Below, piece by piece: positions 49,027-56,594 of a stretch of DNA of 64,000 nt. The stretch comes from Chloroflexota bacterium (GTDB lineage: Bacteria; Chloroflexota; Anaerolineae; Anaerolineales; UBA11579). The position numbers and the translations under genes were made by a program. The notes under the pieces were generated by a model. That model did no database searches and was not told where the DNA came from. It saw nothing but the letters and a program-made list of their open reading frames with translations. The stretch is from positions 1 to 64,000 of the forward strand of contig QWJF01000002.1 of NCBI GenBank assembly GCA_009391835.1, in the 5' to 3' direction. Positions within the stretch are counted from its first letter, which is position 1. Each line of letters opens with the position of its first letter.

Positions 49027-50925
49027 ATGCCTAAGATATTAGGAATTGACCTGGGGACCACTAACAGTGTGGTGGCAGTCATGGAAGGCGGCGATGCGAC
49101 CGTGATCAGCACGGCCGAAGGATCGCGCTTGTTGCCGTCTGTGGTGGCATTTAATAAGAATGGAGAGCGCCTGGTGGGGCAGACTGCCAAGCGCCAAGCT
49201 GTAATCAACCCGGAAAATACCGTTTCTTCAATGAAGCGCTTTATCGGCCGCCGTTTTGATGAGGTGGAATCCGAGCGTAAGATGGTGCCCTATGAGGTTG
49301 TGGAAGGTCCCAGCGGCGAGGCCAGGGTGAAGCTGCCCGCCACGGGCAAAGAGTACAACCCGCAGGAAATCTCAGCAATGGTGCTGGGAAAATTGAAAGC
49401 GGATGCCGAGGCCTATTTGGGCGAAAAAGTGAGCCAGGCGGTGATTACTGTTCCGGCCTACTTTAACGACAGCCAACGCCAGGCCACCAAGGACGCAGGC
49501 AAGATCGCGGGCCTTGAGGTGCTGCGCATCATCAACGAACCGACTGCGGCTGCGCTGGCTTATGGGTTGGACAAGAAGGAAAATGAGACCATCCTGGTCT
49601 TTGACCTGGGTGGCGGCACATTCGACGTCAGCGTTCTGGAAGTAGGCGACGGCGTGGTGGAAGTGAAAGCCACCAACGGCGACACCCATCTGGGTGGCGA
49701 TGACTGGGATGAGGCGATCGTGAATTTCCTCGCCGACGCGTTCAAAAAAGACCAGGGCATTGATCTGCGGCAGGATCGCCAGGCGCTTCAGCGCCTGCGT
49801 GAGGCGGCAGAGAAAGCCAAGATTGAGCTTTCTTCGGTGAGCGAAACTGAGATCAACCTGCCCTATGTAACTGCCGATCAAAGCGGTCCCAAGCATCTTC
49901 AGATCAAACTGAGCCGGGCCAAGCTGGAGCAGCTGACCGAGGATCTTGTGCGGCGTTTGCGTGAGCCCTTCGATGCGGCCCTCAATGATGCCGGCATGAA
50001 AGCCAATGAAATGGATGAAGTGGTGCTGGTAGGCGGCTCCACGCGCATGCCGATGGTGCAGGCGCTGGTGGAATCCCTGACCGGCAAGCAAACCCATAAG
50101 GGTGTGAACCCGGATGAGGTGGTTGCTGTGGGTGCTGCGATTCAGGCTGGCGTGCTGGCTGGGGATGTGAAGGATATGTTGTTGCTGGACGTGACCCCGC
50201 TCTCGCTGGGCGTTGAAACCCAGGGGGGCGTGATGACGACCATGATCGAGCGCAACACGACCATTCCCGTGAAGAAGACCGAGGTATATTCCACGGCGGA
50301 GGACAACCAGACGGCTGTGGATATCCATATCCTCCAGGGGGAGCGCAGCAAGGCAGACGACAATATGTCGTTGGGCCATTTCCGGCTGGACGGCATTCCG
50401 GCTGCGCCGCGCGGTGTTCCGCAGGTGGAGGTTACGTTCGATATTGACGCGAACGGCATCATCAACGTAAGCGCCAAGGACAAGGCCACCGGCAAAGAGC
50501 AAAACATAACGGTGACGGCGTCCACCAACCTGGATGAAGGTGATATCGAGCGCATGGTGAAGGAAGCCCGCGAGCACGAAAGCGAGGACCGCGCGCTGCG
50601 CGACCTCGTGGAGGCCCGCAACCAGGCAGATGGCCTGGCTTATCAGACTGAGAAGACACTCACTGAGTTGGGCGACAAAGTGCCGGCGGGAGACCGTGAA
50701 AGCATAACTGCCCAAATTGAAGAACTTCAGAAAGTTGGCGAAGGCGATGACGTCGCTGAGATCAAGCGGAAAACGGAAAGCTTGCAGAATGCATTCCATG
50801 CCTTGAGCCAGCAACAGGTTGCTCAGAATGAGAACGGCTCGAAGGCGGCTTCGGCCAACGGCAATGGGCCGGATTCGGGCGAAGATGAGGGCGAAGTGGT
50901 CGAGGGGGAATTTCACGAAGCCTAA
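49027..50925 (+). CDS. dnaK: Molecular chaperone DnaK (Hsp70)
   Basis: The 632-residue protein begins [27 protein letters not shown] with the phosphate-1 motif. It then has [67 protein letters not shown] and the substrate-binding domain ([33 protein letters not shown]). GTAAGGAG precedes ATG 49027. No GrpE, DnaJ or HrcA gene is next to it, and no CIRCE element was found in the upstream 140 nt. Confidence 0.97.
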   Translation: MPKILGIDLGTTNSVVAVMEGGDATVISTAEGSRLLPSVVAFNKNGERLVGQTAKRQAVINPENTVSSMKRFIGRRFDEVESERKMVPYEVVEGPSGEARVKLPATGKEYNPQEISAMVLGKLKADAEAYLGEKVSQAVITVPAYFNDSQRQATKDAGKIAGLEVLRIINEPTAAALAYGLDKKENETILVFDLGGGTFDVSVLEVGDGVVEVKATNGDTHLGGDDWDEAIVNFLADAFKKDQGIDLRQDRQALQRLREAAEKAKIELSSVSETEINLPYVTADQSGPKHLQIKLSRAKLEQLTEDLVRRLREPFDAALNDAGMKANEMDEVVLVGGSTRMPMVQALVESLTGKQTHKGVNPDEVVAVGAAIQAGVLAGDVKDMLLLDVTPLSLGVETQGGVMTTMIERNTTIPVKKTEVYSTAEDNQTAVDIHILQGERSKADDNMSLGHFRLDGIPAAPRGVPQVEVTFDIDANGIINVSAKDKATGKEQNITVTASTNLDEGDIERMVKEAREHESEDRALRDLVEARNQADGLAYQTEKTLTELGDKVPAGDRESITAQIEELQKVGEGDDVAEIKRKTESLQNAFHALSQQQVAQNENGSKAASANGNGPDSGEDEGEVVEGEFHEA

Positions 50926-50941
50926 GCAAGCAAATCGAAAT

Positions 50942-50976
50942 AAGAGCAGGGCCAAATTCGGTTCTGCTCTTTTTCG
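50942..50976 (+). terminator. Intrinsic terminator after dnaK
   Basis: AAGAGCAG (50942-50949) and CTGCTCTT (50964-50971) form an eight-pair stem with a 14-base loop and a following T tract (TTTTTCGTT), 17 nt after the dnaK stop. Confidence 0.8.
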
Positions 50977-51027
50977 TTAAGTTTAAAGCCGTGATAAACT
51001 CCTGAAGCGATAGCGTAAGAAGGAGAA

Positions 51028-51183
51028 ATGATGGATAAGGAAACCTCACAATTGTTTCGTGTCATGTTGATCGGTCTAGCGATTGTCATTGCTTTCTTGT
51101 TATGGGTCGGTTTTCAGGAGGCCAGCTACATGGGCCTTTCTCAGTTGCGGCCCCTGCATGCCCTTGCAGCAGCCATCATATAA
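51028..51183 (+). CDS. Small membrane protein (51 residues)
   Basis: This gene is below the ORF-track limit. ATG 51028 follows GAAGGAGAA; a second ATG is the next codon. The product MMDKETSQLFRVMLIGLAI..LLWVGFQEASYMGLSQLRP has one membrane helix (VMLIGLAIVIAFLLWVGF). The coding sequence is flanked by terminators (50942 and 51201), which supports a separate transcription unit. Its function is unknown. Confidence 0.6.
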   Translation: MMDKETSQLFRVMLIGLAIVIAFLLWVGFQEASYMGLSQLRPLHALAAAII

Positions 51184-51200
51184 CAGGCAGCCCAGACTTA

Positions 51201-51236
51201 AAAAAAGAGGACGGAGAACCGTCCTCTTTTTTTTGT
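51201..51236 (+). terminator. Strong intrinsic terminator after the small membrane-protein gene
   Basis: AAAAGAGGACGG-AGAA-CCGTCCTCTTTT followed by TTTT; on the minus strand the A/T flanks allow it to act for the helicase gene too, which ends at 51249. Confidence 0.9.
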
Positions 51237-51248
51237 TAATGGATTGGG

Positions 51249-52700
51249 TTAACGCCGTGGCTTGCCCTGCCCACGGGAAGAACGCCCTTTGTTCCCTGCA
51301 GATGGGTTCGAATCCTCTACTTTTGGCGCCGTGCCCTGGTGAATGGCTTGATGGTAGGTATCGTCCATCAGCATCGCGATCAACTGCAGCCCTTCCTCGC
51401 TTTCAGCCAGTTCTTTGGCGAAAGGAACGAGTCGCTGCATGCGCTCTGTTTTTAACTTATCGCGATCGCGCAATTGAGCCTCAAGGTGAACCGTGAGGCG
51501 TTGGGATACAGTGTTGGCAACATCTTCGTCGGTAGGCATGTCTCGCTCCTCGAAAGTGATCTTATACATAGCGCCAATGCGGATCAATTCGCGCTTCTCC
51601 AGCATGGTGTAAAGTGTCATCGCCACGCCGCTCGCGCCTGCGCGCCCCGTGCGTCCCGCCCGGTGGATGTAAAGCTCGGGGTCATCCGGGGCCTCATAAA
51701 TGAAAACATAGGGAAGTTCTGGGATGTCTAACCCACGGGCGGCCACATCGGTGGCAACCAGGAAGCGCAGTTCGCCTGACTTCAGCCGGCTGAAGACTTT
51801 TTCACGCGCCTTTTGTGACAGGTCGGAACTAAGCTCATCGGCGTTGTAACCAAAACGACGCAACACCGTGGTCACATAATTTACGCGTGCTTTAGTGTTG
51901 CAAAAGATGAGGGCCTGCTCTGGGTTCTCAACCTCAATAATACGGACTAAGGCCCGATCTTTATCCATACGGGGCACTTTTATGGATACATGGGCTACGT
52001 CGGTCACATGGACATGATCGCGGCTGAGGCTCAGGAAATCGGGTTCGTCCAGGAAACGGGCAGCCAGGCGTTGAACATTGGCCGGGAAAGTGGCCGAGAA
52101 CATAAAGCCGTGAATGCCTGTCTTCGGCAAAAAGCTTTTGACTTCGAGCATGTCGGGATAAAAACCCATCGAGAGCATGCGATCGGCTTCGTCGAAAACC
52201 AGCATCTTTAAAGGATCGAGCTTCAGGTTGCGCTTTATCAAATGGTCCAGCACGCGACCCGGAGTGCCCACAACGAGCTGAGCGCCACGCTGGAAGCCAT
52301 CCATCTGGGGGCCATAGCCCACGCCGCCATACACGGAAACCGTTTGCAAGCCACTGCCCCTGAACAACAATTCGGCATCATCGGCGACTTGTTTGGCCAG
52401 CTCGCGCGTCGGGACCAACACCAGCGCCTGGGCTTGTTTCTGCCCGGCATCCAGCAGTTCCAGCATCGGCAGGAGAAAGGCGCCGGTTTTTCCGCTCCCG
52501 GTGCGCGCCTGCACCATCAAATCTCGACCCTCTAAAAGATAGGGAATGGCTTTGGATTGAACGGGAGAAAGACGGTTCCAGCCAGCATGTTGGGTGGCTT
52601 TGCGGATACTTTCAGGTAAATTGTCTAAATCTGCCTCCGGAAGCGCTTGCTGGGGTTCAGCAATGTCTGCCGGAGGGCTTTGACTGGCGGTAGATTCCAA
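51249..52700 (-). CDS. DEAD-box ATP-dependent RNA helicase
   Basis: The 483-residue helicase has the Q motif (GWNRLSPVQSKAIPYLLEGRD), motif I ARTGSGKTGAFLLP, motif II VFDEADRML, motif III FSATFP, and motifs V-VI in the C-terminal lobe (VATDVAARGLDI, YIHRAGRTGRAG). After the core come about 110 residues with a charged, glycine/arginine-rich end (SSRGQGKPRR). It should remodel RNA or ribosomes in the cytoplasm. It starts at TTG 52700. Confidence 0.94.
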   Translation of the reverse strand: MESTASQSPPADIAEPQQALPEADLDNLPESIRKATQHAGWNRLSPVQSKAIPYLLEGRDLMVQARTGSGKTGAFLLPMLELLDAGQKQAQALVLVPTRELAKQVADDAELLFRGSGLQTVSVYGGVGYGPQMDGFQRGAQLVVGTPGRVLDHLIKRNLKLDPLKMLVFDEADRMLSMGFYPDMLEVKSFLPKTGIHGFMFSATFPANVQRLAARFLDEPDFLSLSRDHVHVTDVAHVSIKVPRMDKDRALVRIIEVENPEQALIFCNTKARVNYVTTVLRRFGYNADELSSDLSQKAREKVFSRLKSGELRFLVATDVAARGLDIPELPYVFIYEAPDDPELYIHRAGRTGRAGASGVAMTLYTMLEKRELIRIGAMYKITFEERDMPTDEDVANTVSQRLTVHLEAQLRDRDKLKTERMQRLVPFAKELAESEEGLQLIAMLMDDTYHQAIHQGTAPKVEDSNPSAGNKGRSSRGQGKPRR

Positions 52701-52816
52701 TATGTTTGCCTATATGGTTTTTGTTTGGTTCATTATAGCTGAACGGTGGGAAGCCCATCGGAAAATCCTTCGAGTTGAGCTGCAAAGGGCCTTATTCCGG
52801 CTTAATCCCGCGATGC

Positions 52817-52822
52817 TATAAT
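52817..52822 (+). promoter_or_regulatory. -10 box of a likely leaderless promoter (C39-like gene)
   Basis: TATAAT lies 8 nt before the GTG start at 52831. Transcription would begin at about the first codon. It is the only box of this set in front of a GTG. Confidence 0.5.
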
Positions 52823-52830
52823 CCCTCATC

Positions 52831-54204
52831 GTGGAAAATCAGACCCCAAAATCCCGGCGCGGTGCGGCCCGAAAATCGTCATCCTTGAAGTGGTTTGCTA
52901 TTGGGGGAGCAATACTTCTGGTGGGTTTGCTTATCTATCAAATTCCCTTTGTAAAATCCCGTTTGGCCTGGCGCGTGGAGGATTTACGCACGCGCGTAGT
53001 CTATTTCTTTAACCCGCCTGACGAGGCTATTTTTGTGCCGCAAGAACAAAATTTGCCCACGCCGGTGATCGATTCTGCCTCGACCCAACCCACGAGCAGT
53101 GGTGCTGCTTCAGTGACGAGCACCCCCGCGGTGACGCTGGCACCGCTGCCACCCAGCGCGAATCTGGAGGGGGTTGTGTATGTTGACCAGCACGGGGGTT
53201 GGAATTTGTGCGGGCCTGCAAATCTCACAATGGCGTTGAAATACTGGGGCTGGGGTGGAGATCGCAATGAGGTAACCGCCTATGTTAAGCCGGGCGTAAA
53301 TACGCCCGGCCTGGATGCGGTTGAGCGCGGCCGCCCCGACAAGAACGTGATGCCGTACGAAATGGAAGATTTCGTTGATTCACAGGTTGAAGGCATGCAG
53401 GCCGTGCTGCGCGTGGGCGGGGAACTCGACGAGATCAAGCGGCTGATTGCGGCTGGGTTCCCGGTTGTGGTTGAAAAGGGCTATTCGGAACGGGATGCCT
53501 CGGGCAAGATAAGCTGGCTGGGCCACTATCTTTTTGTGACGGGCTACGATGACGCGGGCGGATATTTCATTGTGCAGGATGCCTATTTGCGCAGCGGCGA
53601 GGATGGCACCGGAGCCAATCTGCATTCCTCCTATGAAGAATTCACTTCGCAATGGCGGGCGTTTAACTATTTGTTTATGGTGGTTTACCCTGAAGATCGG
53701 TTGGACGAAGTTATCACCGCGCTCGGCCCCTGGGCAGACGAGCAATGGGCCAACGCGCATGCCCTGGAGATTGCTGAGGCAGAGGCAAATGCGCTAACTG
53801 GGCTCGACCAGTATTTTGCGTGGTTCAACGTGGGCAGCAGCCATGTGCGGCTCTTCCAGTATGTGGATGCGGCTAGCGCCTATGATTTGGCCTTCCAACT
53901 TTACGCGGGGTTGGACAATGATGAGGCCAGCCGCCCTTACCGCATGATGTGGTATCAAACCGGGCCCTACTTTGCTTATTATTACAGTGGTCGCTATCAG
54001 GACACTATCAGCCTGGCCAACACGACCCTTTTCGATACGATCGCCGAACCCACGCTGGAAGAGAGCCTGTATTGGCGCGGGCTGGCTTACGAGGCCCTGG
54101 GCCAAATCGATAACGCGATTGCCGATTACCGTGAAACCGTGCGCCTCAATCCCAATTTTGGGCCGGGCTGGGCGCAACTGGAACGGTTGGGCCTGAGTGG
54201 CTGA
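52831..54204 (+). CDS. Membrane-anchored C39-like peptidase with TPR tail
   Basis: The 457-residue protein starts at GTG. It has a membrane helix (residues about 25-45), a Thr/Pro/Ser linker, then a C39-like peptidase domain (about 115-290): Cys in GGWNLCGPANLTMALKYWGW, His in LGHYLFVTGYDDAGGYFIVQDAY. The last 150 residues contain TPR-like helices (RGLAYEALGQIDNAIADYRETVRLNPNFGPGWAQLERLGL). It acts outside the membrane, substrate unknown. No bacteriocin or ABC gene is adjacent. The stop overlaps the nuclease gene by 8 nt. Confidence 0.83.
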   Translation: MENQTPKSRRGAARKSSSLKWFAIGGAILLVGLLIYQIPFVKSRLAWRVEDLRTRVVYFFNPPDEAIFVPQEQNLPTPVIDSASTQPTSSGAASVTSTPAVTLAPLPPSANLEGVVYVDQHGGWNLCGPANLTMALKYWGWGGDRNEVTAYVKPGVNTPGLDAVERGRPDKNVMPYEMEDFVDSQVEGMQAVLRVGGELDEIKRLIAAGFPVVVEKGYSERDASGKISWLGHYLFVTGYDDAGGYFIVQDAYLRSGEDGTGANLHSSYEEFTSQWRAFNYLFMVVYPEDRLDEVITALGPWADEQWANAHALEIAEAEANALTGLDQYFAWFNVGSSHVRLFQYVDAASAYDLAFQLYAGLDNDEASRPYRMMWYQTGPYFAYYYSGRYQDTISLANTTLFDTIAEPTLEESLYWRGLAYEALGQIDNAIADYRETVRLNPNFGPGWAQLERLGLSG

Positions 54205-55462
54205 ACGAGATCCTTTGAGCGCGCTCAAAATCCTGCACTTTGCGGATGCCCATATTGATATGGCCAATTACGGCCGGCATGATGCTGAAAGCGGCTTGCC
54301 GGTGCGCGTGATGGATTTCCTCAAATCGCTGGACGATATCGTTAACGCGGCGATTGAGGAGCAGGTTGACCTGGTGATCTTTGCAGGCGATGCTTACAAA
54401 GATCGCAATCCGCAGCCCACGTTTCAGCGCGAGTGGGGCAAGCGCATCATGCGCCTTTCGAAGGCGGGCATCCCTACGTTGCTGCTGGTTGGGAACCATG
54501 ATTTGTCGCCCAGCCTGGGCCGCGCGCATGCCCTGGAAGAATATGCCACGTTAGAAATTCCCTTCGTCCGTGTGTTGGATGAGCCCAGCTTTCTGGGGCC
54601 GGATGAATTGCATGGCTTGCCGCTGCAAGTGGTGGCACTGCCCTGGCTTACGCGCTCCAAGATGATGGCGCGGCTGGAGATCAGCGCTGCTGAGCCCGAG
54701 AAAATTTATCAAGAGCTGGAAACGCGGCTGACTGAATTGGTGGACCATTATTTGAATGAATTGGCCGATCCAGCCCTGCCGACCATTTTGACCGCGCACG
54801 CCTCAGTTCAGGGAGCCATCTACGGCGGCGAACGCACTGTGATGCTGGGGGGCGATCTTGTGCTTTCCGGATCGCTGGTTAAGGATCCGCGCTTGGATTA
54901 CGTGGCACTGGGCCACATTCACAAGGCTCAAGATTTGAATGAGAACCAACATCCACCTGTGATCTATCCGGGTTCAATCGAACGGGTGGATTTTGGTGAA
55001 GTGCGCGATGATAAATTCTTTGTCATCGTTGAGGTGGAAAAGGGCAAGACTAAGGTGGATTGGCGAAAATTGGAAGGGATTCGGCCGTTTATTGATATTC
55101 CCCCGATTAAATTGGATTCACAAGAAGGCTTGAATCAACGGATTCAAGCCGCATTGCCCAAGGCGGAGGTGCTGGTCGGCGCCATATTGAGGCTGACTCT
55201 GGAATATCCGCGAGACTTGGAGCCTTTGATTGATGAGGCGGCGCTGCGTGAAATCGCGGCTGAGACCTTTGAATTCCATCTGGTTAAGCGACCCCAAATG
55301 GAGACCCGGGTGCGCATCCCCGAAGACCAGAATGTCAGCGAAATGTCTCCCTACGATTTGCTCAACCTGTATTGGAAATCAGCACACGTCGAACCTGACG
55401 AGCAACAATCCCTTATGAAACTCGCCAAAGAGGTCATCGAAGACGCCCACAATGGAGACTAA
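54197..55462 (+). CDS. SbcD/Mre11-like DNA repair exonuclease
   Basis: The 421-residue metallophosphoesterase (GTG start) has all five motifs in order: LHFADAHIDMANYG, DLVIFAGDAYKDRNP, LLVGNHDLS, ILTAHASVQG and VALGHIHKAQDL, then a capping domain. SbcD normally works with the SbcC ATPase; no SbcC/Rad50 gene follows, and a propeller lipoprotein gene overlaps its end by 11 nt. It may have its partner elsewhere or act alone. Confidence 0.88.
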   Translation: MAERDPLSALKILHFADAHIDMANYGRHDAESGLPVRVMDFLKSLDDIVNAAIEEQVDLVIFAGDAYKDRNPQPTFQREWGKRIMRLSKAGIPTLLLVGNHDLSPSLGRAHALEEYATLEIPFVRVLDEPSFLGPDELHGLPLQVVALPWLTRSKMMARLEISAAEPEKIYQELETRLTELVDHYLNELADPALPTILTAHASVQGAIYGGERTVMLGGDLVLSGSLVKDPRLDYVALGHIHKAQDLNENQHPPVIYPGSIERVDFGEVRDDKFFVIVEVEKGKTKVDWRKLEGIRPFIDIPPIKLDSQEGLNQRIQAALPKAEVLVGAILRLTLEYPRDLEPLIDEAALREIAAETFEFHLVKRPQMETRVRIPEDQNVSEMSPYDLLNLYWKSAHVEPDEQQSLMKLAKEVIEDAHNGD

Positions 55463-56489
55463 ATCCGAACTCAAGCTTTTCGTTTCACTTGCGACTTTTG
55501 CCTTGTTCCTGGCGGCTTGCTCTGGGCAATCGGGCGCCGCGAAGTCTCCACCCGAATTCGGCAGCGGATCGGCTGAAACCACGTCAGAAGCCACCCCAAA
55601 AGTTAGCCCAACGCCAGAAGTTGTGGTCACGCTGAGCGCGGAAGAAGCGGTGCAGATGGCTGACCTGGGGCAGATCGCGTTCACAGCCAGCGATGAGGGA
55701 CGACGGGATGTTTGGCTGATCCGCCCAGATGGCAGCGACGAATTTAGTCTCACGGGCAGCCTCAAGAACGTTTTTGCTGAGGCTCCGGTGTGGTCTCCGG
55801 ATGGCAGCCTGATTGCATACGACGGTCTGCTCGGCGTCTACGAAACGCGCGACATTTTGCTGATAACTGTGGATCGTGAAAACCCCGTTCAGACGCAAAT
55901 CACTGAGTTCGAGGACTATGACTGCTATCCGAGCTTCTCGCCGGATGGGGAGCAGATTGTGTATATGTCGGAGCGGGACGACAATCGCGATTTGTATGTG
56001 ATGGATCTCGAAGGCAACGACATTGCGCGGCTCACGGATGATCCCACCAATGATTATGAACCCGCCTGGTCGCCGGACGGGGAGCGCATCGCGTTTGTTT
56101 CGCGTCGAACGGGCTTCTCACAAATCTACGTGATGGATGCCGACGGGGAGAATGTGGTTCAGCTTACCGAGGAAAACCAACTGGATTGGCGCCCCGCCTG
56201 GTCGCCGGATGGGGAGTGGATCGCGTTTGAATCCTGGCGGAATGGCAATGCGGATATCTTCATCATGCGCCCGGATGGCAGCGACCTCCAGCAACTGACC
56301 ACCAGCCTGGCTGAGGACGGCCACCCTCATTTTTCCCCCGATGGACGCTACCTCGTGTTCCATTCCAAACGGATTGGCGATTATCAGTTGTTCATCCTCG
56401 AGCTGGAGCATCCCGAAAACGTATGGCACCTCGAAACAAAAAGCCCACGTGCTCTACTGCCCGCCTGGTCGCCGCCGACTGCGGAATAA
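55452..56489 (+). CDS. Lipoprotein with six TolB/PD40 propeller repeats
   Basis: The 345-residue protein has a signal peptide with lipobox LFLAACSG (Cys about residue 24), a short linker and six PD40 repeats of the form WSPDGxxIAYxS (for example SFSPDGEQIVYMSERDDNRDLYVMD, AWSPDGERIAFVSRRTGFSQIYVMD). It should be an extracytoplasmic six-blade propeller tethered to the membrane. It overlaps the nuclease gene, an unexpected pairing of intracellular and surface proteins. Confidence 0.88.
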   Translation: METKSELKLFVSLATFALFLAACSGQSGAAKSPPEFGSGSAETTSEATPKVSPTPEVVVTLSAEEAVQMADLGQIAFTASDEGRRDVWLIRPDGSDEFSLTGSLKNVFAEAPVWSPDGSLIAYDGLLGVYETRDILLITVDRENPVQTQITEFEDYDCYPSFSPDGEQIVYMSERDDNRDLYVMDLEGNDIARLTDDPTNDYEPAWSPDGERIAFVSRRTGFSQIYVMDADGENVVQLTEENQLDWRPAWSPDGEWIAFESWRNGNADIFIMRPDGSDLQQLTTSLAEDGHPHFSPDGRYLVFHSKRIGDYQLFILELEHPENVWHLETKSPRALLPAWSPPTAE

Positions 56490-56559
56490 AGCAAAATCTT
56501 GCTTCGCAACGCTTCAGGTGGGGGAAGCGGCGTATGCGTTGGCGGGCAACCTAGATAGT

Positions 56560-56573
56560 AGAATACATGTTCG
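56560..56573 (+). promoter_or_regulatory. Candidate LexA-type box (AGAAT-ACAT-GTTCG) before mrfA
   Basis: The site has two mismatches to AGAAC-N4-GTTCT, but is well placed: it covers the -35 and spacer of the promoter whose -10 TACAAT lies at 56582-56587, 7 nt before the mrfA start. A repressor bound here would exclude RNA polymerase. Confidence 0.4.
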
Positions 56574-56581
56574 ATAAGTAG

Positions 56582-56587
56582 TACAAT
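56582..56587 (+). promoter_or_regulatory. -10 box of a likely leaderless promoter (mrfA)
   Basis: TACAAT is 7 nt before ATG 56595, with no ribosome-binding site between. The LexA-type box at 56560 lies directly upstream. Confidence 0.48.
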
Positions 56588-56594
56588 CCATTCG

